64,000 nucleotides of DNA from Erpobdella octoculata (GCA_963978895.1 OZ022238.1:37570770-37634769), one strand, 5' to 3'. Counted from the stretch's first letter, positions 11,281 to 24,047 are shown. Numbers and translations: made by a program. The notes: generated by a model from the sequence alone, not told the origin.

Positions 11281-12560
11281 CTTACTCCAATTAACTGCTA
11301 ACTAGAATACAATTTTCATTGAGTACTCGACAATCATGCTTATCATATTGTATGCTATATATGATCGCTTGTGGATTAATAAAGTTGTACATGAAACATA
11401 AGTTTTTCGCTTACTTTGGATATGGCTCGTTGTCAGTTTATAAGAGCCAGCACGCCCCTGATAGTAGTAGAAGTAGTGGTAGCGGTGGTGGTGGTGGTGG
11501 TAATAGTGGTAGTGGTAGTATATTGATATTCAAACAAGTAAATGAAAAAACTAGTTTTTTAACACAAACTTTAATTTCAAATATACTCGATTTAGAAATA
11601 CGAAAGATGTTCAAATTAAATTTTTTTTAATTGAATCATTTATTGTCATCCAATATAAACATATGCTGAAAATTTCAGCTTTCTAGCTAGTCAAAACGCT
11701 GGTTAAATTTTACTTGCAAGATTTGCGTACAGAGAAAGCCACACACACACACAAACAGAGATTGTAACCTAAATAAAAGTTTGTAAAAAAGCGTTCTATC
11801 CTGCTTGAAAAATAGCAGATGGTTAGTTTAAGTAAAAATCGCCTCACGTTTTAAGTTTAAAAAAATTATGGCCACAATTAATGCATGCTTCCATCAAGAC
11901 ATTTCGCACACAGCCAGAGAAAAATTATTTTCTGTTTTTTAGTTCACAAAAACGTGGTGCTTAAAAAAACTTTTTTTAATTATTTTATTTGTTAATTCGA
12001 TCAAAGTTCAGACTACTACAAAAAAAATTAACCATCATACTTATCCAATAAATAACTAAAAAATCCAAACAAGTAACAAAACCGTCTGCGGTCATTCCAA
12101 CAAAAATTTACTTGATTCAGTTTTTGTTTAATAATCGAAACTGTTACCAAGTGAAGAAAACGAAGATGTCGAAGTATCTGATGAATTTTGAAGTTGTGGG
12201 GGGGGGGGAGAACAAAGGGAAAGAATATAAAAATTAAATATCTAAACTGGAAGAATATCTGGTTTAATTAAAGTTCAAATCAATTTGTAGACCACGACTG
12301 GACCACAAGGATAATGCGAAGATAATGCAAAACATTTCAGTTTGCTGGATTTTATTATGGTTAATGTTTGCTTTTCATACTCGGCAAGAGAAGGAAATTA
12401 AGTTGACGAATAACGGTTGTATAATGGGGTGAAAATATTGCCTTTTACTATTTTTAAGGGAGAATGTTTTCAATCTCAACAAAAGCCAAGCTGCTGGCTT
12501 ACCTTTCCAACCTACCGCAAAGACAAACACGGCATGTTTTACGGTATGTTTAAATCCTAG
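11281..12560. other. Gene-free stretch with repeats D and E
   Basis: A GGTGGTGGT/AGTGGTAGT trinucleotide tract lies at about 11463-11520. Repeat D (direct orientation) covers about 11530-11815. A region at 11850-11990 (GCATGCTTCCATCAAGACATTT) recurs inverted at 34080-34220. A run of about ten G lies at 12199-12209. No coding region is recognised. Confidence 0.55.
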
Positions 12561-12727
12561 TTGCGAGAAAACGGCCGGGAGCGGAAAAGCGACTGGGATC
12601 AGGAAAGCAACCGGGAGCGGGAAAGTGACAGAGAGCGGGAGAGCAAGTGGGGAAGGAAACGGGAGCGAGAGAGACAAACATTAGAACATCCTCTAAAAAT
12701 CCCGGGCAACGCCGGGTACCCTGCTAG
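12561..12727 (+). mobile_element. B-family Helitron 3' fragment
   Basis: Carries degenerate 18 bp VNTR units, the block ACAAACATTAGAACATCCTC and the terminal hairpin CCCGGGCAACGCCGGG. It ends CTAG at 12724-12727, followed by T. The 5' part is missing. Confidence 0.75.
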
Positions 12728-12911
12728 TATACAATAAAATTACTCTTCAACTTTTTTAAAAGTTTGGTTAAAAAGAACCATAGTATGTAACACCCATTGC
12801 AGGTTTCGTTTCTTCGACCTTGTTTATGTTTGCGCCGGTCTTTGCAGCTGCTCATCTGGTTGTAATTAGTTAGGGTAATACGAATTTGTATGGGAACGAG
12901 TTTCATTAAGA

Positions 12912-15900
12912 ATGTTTAGATCGTCAGCCAGTATATCTAGATTGTTGGTGGTATGTTGATTTTCTTTTTTCATAGTTTTTATTGACCTTCTTAAATTATC
13001 GCCTGCAAGTGGCCACTTAGGACAGGAATTTAGTTTATCTAAATCCAGGTGGTAACCCGGTAAAGTTAGTTGGAGCTAAGGTCAAGCGAACAGCTTTTTA
13101 AGTTTGCTTAAATGCTTTTTAAAATGTTTCTTCAGCTCATTTTCTCAAGTTATCAATGCCTGATTGAATTATAATAATTATAATTATAAGGGTTGGCGTT
13201 GATACAGTAAACCACGAACAATAAACTAATTGAACTAACAATTTTTAATTTAGAAAAGACAATTTTTGAAATCATCCAGTCGAGGCATAAGGTTAACTCA
13301 AGCTTCTTTATGCCAGCAATTACCACCAGAAGTTCCTAAGTCGTGAGTATTTTTGGTTAACCACTCACAATAAATTAAAAGATGAACTTTAACTAACTTG
13401 ATTTGAACAGTATTTAATTCATTGGAATTTTTTTTGCAGAGGAGGAAAAATTTTTGGAAAGCTTCTTGCTTTGTTGACCGTAGGTACTGGTGGTATAATA
13501 GGATACAGCTGGTTTGATGCCAGATTTAGAAAATTACTTGAAGATCAAGTGCCATATGCAAAAGAGGTCTTCAATGCTCTTTTCCAGAACTTTCCCGAGT
13601 CAAAAGATGTTTTTATACCGTTAGTTTTTTTAGTGTTTGTCTTCATGTTATGATAGAAATCTACTTTGTTTATTGAGACGATAGGCCATCTATCATCCAA
13701 ACGTAAAAAACATTGAAGATAATGGGGGGGGGGGTGCTGAATGATATAGCGGTATAGCGTTCGCTTGTAGATCGAAAGGTCGGGGCTTTGTATCTCTACG
13801 ACACCACTAGCGCCTATTGGGATGTGGGGTGACTCCTTAAACAACTCCCCTGACTGTTCTGTAAAATGGTTTCACAAGGGAAGAAGCATAAGTTAGAGTG
13901 AAGAGTGTTGCAGAAGTTTATTCCAAGAACGCAGTTGAAGATGTTTTATATGAAGATATTTGTTTTGATTATTCCTGAGTAATCAGAACAAATATCTTAA
14001 TTTTATATTGATAAGAATGTTATTTCATTTTCTATAAGTAAAGTCAGTGCACATTTATTTATAAACAATTTATTTTCAAGGAAAAATTCTCTTCCAAGCC
14101 TGGAATCTTCTGTCACAGAATTTCCTAAAAAGGTTGCAGCTTAACACATGTTTTTATATTATTTTTAACTATCGGTTCTATTATTTCTGTTTATTTTCGT
14201 TTGAATGTCAATCCGTATTTCTTGGCTTAAGAACAGAAATGTTTTGCTTTAATACATGCTCAGTTTTAAATGTCTGAATGTTGTAAAAATCATTGTTGTA
14301 TCAATATTTTAGAAGTTTTCAATAGTTTTAATAATTAGAATTATCTTACTTATTTGAATAGAAAAGTTCGTTATGATTATCTGCTTGAAGAGAACACTTT
14401 TATTTTATTTTACAGGCTGATTTCAAACCAGCTGCTGTAGAACAGCTACCAGGTAGAATTTTTTTTAATTATTTGCTTTTGCTGTAGTAGTTTGATTAGT
14501 TGTTTTTTGTGGCTCTTTGTTTGATATCTGCACTCTTTGGTGAATAAATTTGTCTGTTTATTCACAGACTGTAAAAACAATTTTTATTGTTAATAAAGTG
14601 TTATGATTTGTAGTTAGAGACTTGTTGTTGACTGATTTTTTATTTGCTATTAAATTAGAAAAACCTAAAACAAAAAAGGAATTAGAAGCAGAGAAGAAAA
14701 AAATGGAAAAAGAAGAAGTTCAGAGGTTGCTAAAGGAACAAGAAGAATTTGAGGTCAAGCAGAATATAGGTAAATAGATTTCAATGTCTTAACATTACTT
14801 TAATAATATAGGTAAGTAGATTTTAATATCTTAATATTACTTTAATAATATAGGTAAGTAGATTTTAATATCTTAACATTACATTACTTTAATAATATAG
14901 GTAAGTAGATTTCAATATCTTAACATTACTTTAATAATAAATAATCATTTATATATTTTATTATTTAGAATGTTGTTATATTAAAATTGTTGTGTTTATA
15001 AACAGTGTATCTTTTATGTTAAGGATATTTTTTCCTACTTCGTTATATTAGCTGAAAAGTAATTTTTTCTAATATTTATGTTTTATTGCCGGAACAAATT
15101 ACTTTCATGCTAGTATTTCTATATTATTTCAATATTTATGCCACTTATTACAGAATTGGAATCCATGCTGCAAAGTTTATTGGTTGGAACAGCTGCTATA
15201 GTTGGATCTGCCATTGGGGCAGCTCATTCTGCTACTGAAGCAGTGAAGAGTCACACTAAAAAGTTGAAGGAAGCTCTCGATGTATGTTTTGCTTATTATT
15301 ATTTGACAACTTATATATCGCCGGTAATATAAATACTTACAATGAAACTGTCATCACAAAAGCGCTGTAAAAAAAAGTCAGAAACCTTGAATGATCAGAG
15401 TTTGTTTAGTTATAGGACTTAATGAATTGTACAAATTATTATGGGTATTTGTAATGTTTGTAATAATATTATTATTATGATCACAAATATTTACATGCAT
15501 TTGGAAGTCCCAGGAATTCAACAATGCATCAAATCAAATTGGAAAGACAATAGGGACACGTTTATTTGTCTAACATAAATTTATTTCAATATTAATATTT
15601 GAAAATTGTTTGTAAATAAAATGAACATTTTCATTTCAATTTTTATTCTAGTTATTAACTGTAAAAGCATTATCAATAAAGTTATTAAAAGCATTATTAA
15701 GCTAAAAAGCATGCTATAAAAACTAGGAATACTTACTGCAGGGGCCTGTTTATGGAAATGTTTATTATCTTTGGGTATAATAAATGGGATGCAATACAAT
15801 GGTAGGTTTTTTTTACAACGCTTATATTAACTTGCTTTGTTGTTTGTTTCATCGGATTTTCTAAATCTTTCTTAAAGCACTTCTCACCTTTTCTGGATCA

Positions 15901-18900
15901 ATTTAAAAGAATTACGAATCAATTTAAAAGAAATGCGAATCAATTTAAAAGAAATACAAATCAATTTAAAAGAAATATGAATCAATTTAAAAGAAATACG
16001 AATCAATTTATAAAAATACGAATCAATTTAAAAGAAATACGAATCAATTTAAAAGAAATACGAATCAATTTAAAAGTACTTTCTTGTACCAGATGCTTTT
16101 GAACTACCTCAACTTTACAATAAGGTTTTACATAACAAGAACTATGAAACAATATATATGAATCAACAATCCAGAAGGTATGAGCAGGGTTGTTAAGAGC
16201 GGTAACGCCGCGCTACCGCTATTGTTGTAGCGGCGCTATTTTTAAGGTAGAGGTAGCGGCGCTACTGGCTGACAAGATCGTTGATGGTAGAGCCGCTACA
16301 TTTTTTAGCTGACAACTGTTGTTTTTCTCCCGCGTTGAGAATTTGGCACGAAAATTAATTAACGCCAAATAAGCGGTAATACTCAACGGAGCGTGTATTA
16401 AAGAAAATATAAATATTCGTATATATTTTTTAAGCATCTGCGTCCCGATATCGTTATCTCGAATTCAATCGAGATTTCAAAACGATACGGGAGATCCCGT
16501 ATCGCCATTGAAACGACACAGCCTGCGGAAGAAGTCTCGTATCGATATAATTTGCGATACTTAAAATAAAAATCCCGAAAAAATATCGAGATTTTTTTAA
16601 AATATTTTCCAATAAGTCATACATATTTAATTAACGATTGTCACAACTGTGAATATTTGCAATTGATTCATCAACATTGATTAATTAATCTACCTAGTGA
16701 CAGAAGTTTATAACTATTATCATCCCCACTTTAAATTCGGTTTTCCAGACAGCCTGTAGCCCCATTATTTACTATTTTTAGTCTGGGAACCGGCAGCAAA
16801 AAAGCCACGCTCCTCTTAGGCTGCTAGTCGAGCTCTGCATACTACTGATACTACAAGCCCTACAAGGCAATTGTACTCGCTGACGACGCTGACATCGATG
16901 ACTATTATTATTAATGAGAATAATGAGTAATGTAACAGTAATGATCATTCTATGTTTATGTTTTGGTTTAGTCTGTTTCATAAACTTATTTTTTCAAATT
17001 TGTTACATAGAATTGGAATGATTATTTTAGTGTTTCGATATCCGTAATTGACCGTAATAGTAGCTCATCTAAGATATATCTTTATAATCTCGATGATATT
17101 CTTGGTTGTGTGTTAGTATGTGTGTGCCACCTGTAGTGTGCACGACAGTGCCGTAGCCCGTATCGTCTGCAGCTGGAATTGATCGTCTGCAGCTGGAATT
17201 GTAAACTTTCTCAGCTTCTTTCTTGCTATTGCTGCTAACCGCATTCGCCATTGCCTATAAATAAACACGCTGGGTTTTTTTTCACTTTCTTAATTCTTGC
17301 ATAGAGGCATCGTGTTTGTCATCATTATCATGCCGCGTCACCGGGGTCAAATCTGGGAGTACTTTGAGGAAGAGACGGTCACGCAGAAAGTCAATGACAA
17401 GGATGTAGAAGTAAATCTTGCCAGATGCAAAGACTGCGGGAAACAGTATCATTTTAATTTAATCTTAGTAATCTAGTAATCTCAATCTCAGTAATCTGCA
17501 ATCTATTTCTATCTCCATTGGTTTTTCCACTTTCACTATTGAATTGCCTAAAAATGTCGTTCTTTTGGTGTGCTAGAAGGTTTTCTACTTTTCAATTACT
17601 TGAAAAAATAATTTTAATTTTTTTTTTCATCGGCAAGTAAAATCATTTAATTAAATTGATAAACTACCGCATAATGCGTACTAAATAAAGTAAATAAATA
17701 CTTACTATCGGCGGTAGCGTTTTATTTAGAATCTAAATTTAGAAAAATAGTTGTACCGAAACTAAACAAATGAAACTTATTTCAAGTTGTAAAAAAAAAT
17801 TAAATTTGGTAAATTTTTATAAATTTTGAAATTTTTTGATATTTGTATATTTATCAGTCGAGATCCCGATATCGTATCGTATCGTATCGTTATTGTTCGA
17901 GGCCTCTCGTATCGTATCGTTTAATTCGAGGCAAATTTCAGAAATCGTATCGTATCATTCCAAAAAAATAACGGGACGCAGAAGCTTAATATTTTTGTTA
18001 AAAATAAATTTTTATGCTTTCATTTTAAAATTATTTTTATTTCTTTTAAATTATTATTATTATTAAATGTAAATTTATAATGCGCTTTTTTTAAAAAGTC
18101 ACAAAAGCGCAATTGATTCGTATTTCTTTTAAATTGATTCGTATTTCATTTAAATTGATTCGTATTTCTTTAAATTGATTCGTATTTCTTTTAAATTGGT
18201 TCGTATTTCTTTTAAATTGATTTGTATTTCTTTTAAATTGATTCGTATTTCTTTTAAATTGATTCGTAATTCTTTTAAATTGATCCAGAAAAGGTGTAGT
18301 GGTTGTAAAATGTGGATATTTTGCACGCAAAATATCCGGTGACAATCAAAGAAATTTTTAGATTAAATTTTTTTTTAATATTTAAACACTAAAAAATGAG
18401 AAATAATAGAAATTTTTTTAAAGCAATGCTTACATACAGATGTACTAAAAACTTAAAAATAATATTTAAGCATGCGTAATAACATTTTTTGAACCAAACT
18501 TTCCATTTGTATATAAGCATTTATAGAATTTTTTTTTATTAAAATCTTCATTTTAACTGGCATGATGTTTGCCTGATTAAAGGTTGGCAAATCTTGTGAT
18601 GTTTAAAAAACATACTACCTATCATTCAATAGAACTAAATTTGAATTCATTGAGTTTTTGTAGATGGCAATGTATTATATCAAATTTTTGAATTTATTGA
18701 ACAATATTTAATTAAACTTCAAAAAAATCCAAATTTTTGTCATCCATCAAAATAAAGTGAAACCGTTTAAATGTTGCAAAGTTAATTCTAGTTTGCACCT
18801 AAAGCTTAAAGAAATTTCTAAAAATATTAAATGGCGAGATAATCCGATATCACCAAATCAGATTGTTTACATTACAATCAAACCCATAAATTCAGTTTAA

Positions 18901-21900
18901 TTATTTATTTTAAAATACCAGCAAAGTTCCGAAACTGAAATATTTTGAAATTACAATTTCATAACCAAACAAAGAATTTATAATTGATTTTAGTTATTAT
19001 AACCTTCAAATTTGATTTTGTATTTTCAATTCATTCTTAAAGTTTTTAATATCATTTTAGACTCCTGAGGCAAAAGATGGTGAATGGGATGCAGTGTTGG
19101 GAGCCCACGATCAAAGATCTGAGGCGATTGTTACTTTTGAATCTCTCAGTGAAAAAGCCAAGTAAGCTGAATTTAAGAAATAAATATAATTTATTGTAAA
19201 GAGATTTATTAAAAAAACTGGACTACTTAATTATGTAAATTAAAATAGTTTATTTATTATGGCATGCTTGAATAGATGAGGGTAATGGGAATTAATTTTT
19301 ATGAAATATTTTGGATTTTTTGTTTTTAGCATAAATTTGTATTTGTTGTTGTCAGATCAGACTTGGAAATTATTCGATCAGCTCTGGCAGAAGGGAAGAA
19401 AAATAAAATAACAAAAAAGAATAAGGTGCTATCAAATGTGGAAGGTCAAATCAACCAGTTGAATCAGTCATTTAATTCGGCTGTCAATGAGGTTTATTGA
19501 TAGTTTTTAATTTTATTTCATTCTCCTATAGCTATAGAATATTGAGTATTCAGTTAAGCCATCTCTTATTGTTTATTAATCATTTAATTATTGTTTGCTA
19601 ATCAATTATAGTATTATAAATTTTAAGACAAAAAATGTAATACACATACACAATGTGTCTGAAAGGGTTAACTTATTAATTCATTAAATTAATATTTTGG
19701 CTGCATCCTCGCAAAAAGTCTGTTGATGTGCGACTCTCGTAATCCAGTTTAACCATGCGTAGTAATTAGAGCACCACACATTAATTTACTCTCAATATCA
19801 GGCACAGGCCTTCCATATTAAGGTTAGCAAAACAAACCCAGTGAAAATCAGCAGGGGCCAGGCCAGGGCTTTGGCGTCCATAAAAACGGGCCGGGCCAAA
19901 GTCATGGAAAAGTCCGGGCTTAAAAATTAGCCCCTGCAAGGCTCTAATGCATAATAATCTTCATCTTAATATTTCTTTTGCTTCAGTGAATGAGCATCAC
20001 AAACATACTCTAAACCTTTATTAGGTTAATGTTCTGTACTTTCTGAAGTTTGTCTACTAACCTTGGCAGAATGTAGATGTGCAGTTTGAACTATCCGTGC
20101 AAATCTGTTGTGTCTTCCTTTCATTGCATTGTTAGCATGAGGAATGTCATCATGGACAGCTTGTAAGCAGTCCCAGATGTTGGATAAAAGATCACTTTTT
20201 TGTTGTCTTTGTCTGTTCCAGTGTTCATAATGTTTTTTCATGAGTGACGAATGTTAAAGAATGCTCTTTGCTGTCCGATTCAAAAGAATATATAAAGAAA
20301 ATTATTTACTCGTTTCTTTTTAGTTTTCAAAGGCCAAGTCTGATGCCAAAGTGTATTCAGAATATAGAGACCTTGTGAAGAAGGGAAAAGAGCAGTTTAA
20401 AAGAGAGCTTAATGCAATTCTTCCAGAAGTGAAAAAAGTAACTTGTAAGTTAACCTTGTGATGCTCATTTCATGTTTTCATAAATATTTGTTGTGATTTA
20501 AACAAAATATTTTCTTTAAATTTTTAGCTTCAATCAGTAAAATGACGGAGGATGAATTGAATGCTTTGATCACGCACGCACACAGACGTATTGATCAATT
20601 GCAGAGGCAGCTTGCAGAGCAGCAAGCTTTAGAGAAATTAAGAATTGAAGATGCTCTAATCAGACAGAAGGAAGAAGATGAAGCACTTTTTCACGTTTCT
20701 CTCGATCAAGAAAAGAGAATTTGGGACAGCAGAATTGAGCTTCTCAAGACTGAATGGGTTAGAATTTTATTCAGATTTGATTTTATAGGCTTGAATCCTG
20801 ATTTTGTTTTATCTTCAACAATATCTGTACATTTTATGAAGTTGAAATTTCACAAAGCAGACCTAACGATGAATCACAGTTCACTATTCAGTGTTTATTA
20901 TCTTGATTTTTAAAGAGATTGTTATTAAATTAGAAAACTGTAAGGTTTGTTTTCATTGATTCATGTTATTGTACTTGAAGGTTTCCACTTTTAATTAAGT
21001 TTAATAAATTTCCTTATTTGTTTTAAATGCTTTTAATCGAGTTTAATTTATTACTTATTTGTTCTAAATATTTTTAAATAACGGTTGTATCATCGAGTTT
21101 GAATTTCTACACCTCGTAAATTGTTTTTCATTTTATTTTCAACCCAGGATTTGAACACACATGTAAATTTTGAAAAAGAACTCAAACTCCAGTTGACCAG
21201 ACAAGCAGCAGCACACAGTGACCACATTAGTGATGTTCTTAAAGTTCAGCAGAGAGAATTAGAAGCCAAATTTTCTGTTATGTTGAACGAGCACATTGAA
21301 AACGAAAGAAGAGAATTCCAGAAACAAGTGGCTGGATGGGTGGCAAGGTTACAAGGCATAGAAGTGGCCATTGATAGTAAGATACTTATTTAGTTTGTTT
21401 TTAGTTATTTGTTTCATTTTTGTGCTTATTTTTGTCTCCATCTATTGAACTTTCAGATTGATTGAACAAAATTTGAATGAAACATAAAATAAAATAAATT
21501 TTAACAATTACAAATCTTCTGTAGAGAATTCAACTATCAGTTTTTAGTTTATTTAAAGAAAGGGATATTTATTTTTTCAATTAAAAAATTTTATAATAAA
21601 AACTTTGTTTTTTCCATATTGATTCGAAAGTTTCTTATATTTTCAATCTTCACATATCAAGTATTTAGAAGACTGTGATCAACGTTTTTCTATAATATGG
21701 ACTTATTATAAACGAATGACTTGCAAAAAATTAGAAGCCCGCGAATTACAAAATGTAGAGGATTTGTGAAAATGTTCTAAAGTGAATAGAAAAAATAATA
21801 CAGTAAAAGTTCTTGAAGAGCGAACATCCTCAAGGAAGAGCAAAAGTTTTCATTCCCTGTGGACAAGCTACAATAGGCCACATACAGATTTAAGAAATTT

Positions 21901-24047
21901 CATTTAAAACAAATGTGTTTCTTTCTTCTAGCACCGGCTCTAGAGAACCTTTACGGTACTAAGAAGGTTGACGTACCTGACTCACTATATATGGGTCGGG
22001 AATTTAGTTTCTTGTGACAATTAAAAATGTGTGATGCCATACACATGAACATATTCTAGTGCAACTGTGATTGTTTTGACTACAAAGCAGCATCCTAATT
22101 TCATAACTTTTGTTGTTATTTGTTTGTTTGACCATGACCAGTTTGGATAAATGTTTGATTGTATTTCAGAGCATGCCGAGTTGGAAAAGCAGGGACGAGA
22201 AATTCAGAAATTGTGGCTGGCGTGTGAAACACTCCTAACTGTTTTAAATACCGGAAACTTAGGAGCCAAAAACTGGGAAAACAGATTAAAACCCCTAGAG
22301 GCAGAAGTTAATTTGATTAGGCAAGCTGCCGATGGACAGCCTGCAATTGTTGCAATATTAGAAGCTGTACCAGAGGAGGCTCTGCATAGGGGTGTTTGGA
22401 CAGAGTCAGCCCTGATTGAACGGTTCAAAAAGGTCAGGAAAGTTTGCAAGCAAGTTGCCATGATCGATGAAACAACAAGTGCTAGTGGAAGTCTATTCAA
22501 ATATGCACTGTCATACATGCAGTCAAAACTGATTGTCCCTAGCTCCAGTAAGATTTATGCCAGTTCTGATGTTGACGTTGATCCAGAAGACTTGAAAGAT
22601 GTTTTCGTTCTTCTAGAAAATGCACAGGTTAATGCTTAATTTATTTTTAACACTTGGTATGGGGTAGTGTTTCAAACAAACAATTTCTTGGTTACTTGAA
22701 AAATAAGTTAGCTTGAACCAATCCGTAACCAGCATCCTCAAATACCCTTTGCACAAATCTCTAAAAGTTGTGAAGACTTTTTTCTTCAGGCTGGTGAACT
22801 GAGTACCAGCTTTCTAGCCAGAAGTATTACTGATCCTTATTACAGACACAAATTACACATAGCCTATAACATATATCTAGCATTACGCAAGCAGAGCATC
22901 GACACGTCTAGAAGTAAAAGTAACTTTAAAGTAGATTATTTTATTTTAATTTTTACAATAATGTTATTCAAAGTAAAATTAAACCAAATGTTGTCAAGAA
23001 AAGTAGCATGGCGTACCTTAGTGCAGTGCTATTATCTCTCTTTCTTTTTGTGTCCCTGGTGAAATGCATGCCTTTCTCTCTTTTCTTTTCTTTTTTTTAT
23101 TTTTGTTATCTTCCCTCTTCCTAGTGAAATGCATGTTTCTCTCCCCTTTTCTTTCCCCTTTTTCTGTTGCTTTCTTTTTCTCTCTCTCTCCCTCTCTATC
23201 TTTCTCTTTTTCACTTTCTATATGTTTGTTTCCCTCTCAAACAATCAATCTTCCTTTTTCTCTCATACACACGCTCTCTTTTCCTCAGTCTCACACACAC
23301 GCTCTCTCTCTCGTAGCTCTTGACATTTTTGCAATACAGAATCAATTGAGCATGCCATATTTAGATGTCTATTGACAGTGCAGTGCAGTGTAAGTAAACC
23401 AAGAATAGCAATAATATTTTAGTTTGACAAGAAATCAGATTATTAAACTGAAATGTAGTCCAAAATAATCGGATGTGGGTGGCATTAATTGCATGGCACG
23501 TATGAAACACCTTATTACTATCTCTTTCTCTCTCATTCTTGTCAAAAAACAACATAGATTTATCTTATTAATGAATAATTTTCTTTTGTCTAGATAACGT
23601 AAAGAATAAAAATAGTAATGTTTATAATTTACTTGAGAAGTAATTAAGTCAACTGTTTAAATGTGAAGCAAGTGTTGGGTATTTCACGTTGGTTATCAAG
23701 AAAGCTAGAAAGCTGCCATCTAGCGATTGTAATCTATTTATACGTACATACCTTAGCTTAATATAAAGATGGATAAGTGTCATTAAAATAGTACCTGTAA
23801 TAGATTATCTTGACTTGTTTTAAATAGTTTTTCTTACAATCTCGTGTTTAATTTTTAGGCATGTTTGGATAAAGGTGATTTTACTCAGGCTGTTTGTTTC
23901 GTTAATCAACTTCGTGGTGAACCAAGAAGAGCCGCTTCCGACTGGCTGACAGAAGCTAGGCTGCTGCTCGAATCTAAACAAGTTGCAGCTGCACTGCTTG
24001 CTTCTGCTTCAGCTGCGGGTTACACAGCTGTGGCTGGTACAACATAA
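12912..24047 (+). CDS. IMMT: MICOS subunit MIC60 / mitofilin
   Basis: Fourteen exons join with consistent phases to 699 residues (human about 758): 12912-12950, 13254-13342, 13440-13619, 14081-14132, 14416-14452, 14659-14769, 15154-15281, 19061-19161, 19356-19491, 20324-20444, 20528-20757, 21148-21376, 22170-22627, 23859-24047. The short first exon (MFRSSASISRLLV) and exon 2 are Arg/Ser-rich with no acidic residues at first, as in a mitochondrial presequence. A single membrane span lies at about residues 46-66 (KLLALLTVGTGGIIGYSWFD). Residues about 130-480 are charged coiled coil, including NALITHAHRRIDQLQRQLAE and RQAAAHSDHISDVLKVQQRE. The C-terminal mitofilin signature (about 560-690) includes EALHRGVWTESALIERF, VAMIDET and FVNQLRGEPRRAASDWL. 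MIC60 anchors crista junctions in the inner membrane. The first exon is inferred from its ATG, GT donor and phase. An AATAAA lies at 24433-24438. Confidence 0.96.
13733..13885 (+). mobile_element. tRNA-derived SINE, divergent copy (MIC60 intron 3)
   Basis: The stretch ATAGCGGTATAGCGTTCGC resembles a tRNA A-box region with the same wording as the SINE at 32812. The B-box position reads GTCGGGGCTTTGTATCTC, which is degraded. The body after it (CTAGCGCCTATTGGGATG) differs from the other copies, so it may be a related subfamily. Confidence 0.55.
14770..14940 (+). repeat. Tandem repeat of the MIC60 intron 6 splice donor
   Basis: Four units of 42, 42, 47 and about 40 bp begin GTAAATAG or GTAAGTAG and end TAATAATATAG (the last incomplete). 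Each internal boundary therefore recreates AATATAG/GTAAGT, a better donor than the one used for the reading frame (AATATAG/GTAAAT at 14769/14770). Use of the downstream donors (14812, 14854, 14901) would add an in-frame stop. Confidence 0.85.
15891..16076 (+). repeat. 21 bp tandem array, left arm
   Basis: Eight and a half units of AATCAATTTAAAAGAAATACG with scattered substitutions and one 20 bp variant. Confidence 0.9.
16185..16345. mobile_element. hAT end (same family as 7784-9260)
   Basis: Begins CAGGGTTGTTAAGAGCGG and continues with CGCGCTACCGCT, GTAGCGGCGCTA and a GCTGACAAGATCGTTGATGG block. These match the inward sequence at the 9260 end of the hAT element inside the Helitron. No opposite CAGGGTTGTTAA end is found before 19 kb, so it is truncated. 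Confidence 0.75.
16434..17986. mobile_element. Inverted-repeat DNA element, probably hAT-derived
   Basis: The ends mirror each other: TTAAGCATCTGCGTCCCG on the left and CGGGACGCAGAAGCTTAA on the right. Subterminal zones of about 120 bp carry many CGTATCG/CGATACG motifs in both orientations. A partial BED finger lies at 17330-17476. The direct 24 bp duplication ATCGTCTGCAGCTGGAATTG at about 17158-17200 is internal. The exact target duplication is not evident. Confidence 0.6.
17330..17476 (+). pseudogene. Partial BED zinc finger (transposase N-terminus)
   Basis: A 48-residue reading frame begins MPRHRGQIWEYFEEETVTQK and continues to LARCKDCGKQYHFN before a stop. Trp-x-x-Phe followed by Cys-x2-Cys fits the first half of a BED finger; the His/Cys half is missing. 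BED fingers start hAT transposases and ZBED proteins. Its position inside an inverted-repeat element points to a deleted transposase, not to a host gene in the MIC60 intron. Confidence 0.6.
18108..18290 (-). repeat. 21 bp tandem array, right arm
   Basis: Inverted counterpart of the left array: about eight units of CGTATTTCTTTTAAATTGATT, ending AATTCTTTTAAATTGATCC at the outer edge. Confidence 0.9.
21415..21790 (+). repeat. Dispersed repeat G (MIC60 intron 12)
   Basis: Matches 48860-49245 from CTTTCAGATTGATTGAACAA to GCGAATTACAAAATG, and in part 1510-1745. The element class is unknown. It inserts in introns in two of three cases. Confidence 0.65.
23030..23330. repeat. Pyrimidine-rich low-complexity tract (MIC60 intron 13)
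   Basis: CT/TTC-rich sequence with a partial duplication (GTGAAATGCATG at about 23058 and 23125). It is not coding; apparent ORFs are compositional. Confidence 0.8.

Larger units (their letters stand above)
15880..18296. mobile_element. Foldback-like element with 21 bp repeat arrays as TIRs
   Basis: The left array (about 15891-16076) and right array (about 18108-18290) are inverted copies made of about eight units of AATCAATTTAAAAGAAATACG. Both outer ends share CACCTTTTCTGGATCAAT and the same outermost variant unit ending GAATTACG, so the arrays are a true inverted pair. The 2.4 kb interval holds a hAT end, a second inverted-repeat element and AT-rich sequence. It lies inside MIC60 intron 7. 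The overall structure resembles Drosophila FB elements, but no family assignment is claimed. Confidence 0.7.

Noticed and set aside
13545..13844. 99-codon minus-strand ORF
   Set aside because: It is antisense to MIC60 exon 3 and runs into a SINE.
15891..16076. CRISPR array
   Set aside because: The 21 bp units abut with no spacers, the genome is eukaryotic, and the array has an inverted partner.
20026..20241. 71-codon minus-strand ORF in MIC60 intron 9
   Set aside because: Composition looks protein-like, but I recognise no domain. It may be a transposon scrap and cannot be supported as a gene.
22790..22930. Exon-like open stretch in MIC60 intron 13 after TTCTTCAG
   Set aside because: Exons 13 and 14 already join in phase and match the family without a gap. 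The stretch has no similarity and no clear donor.
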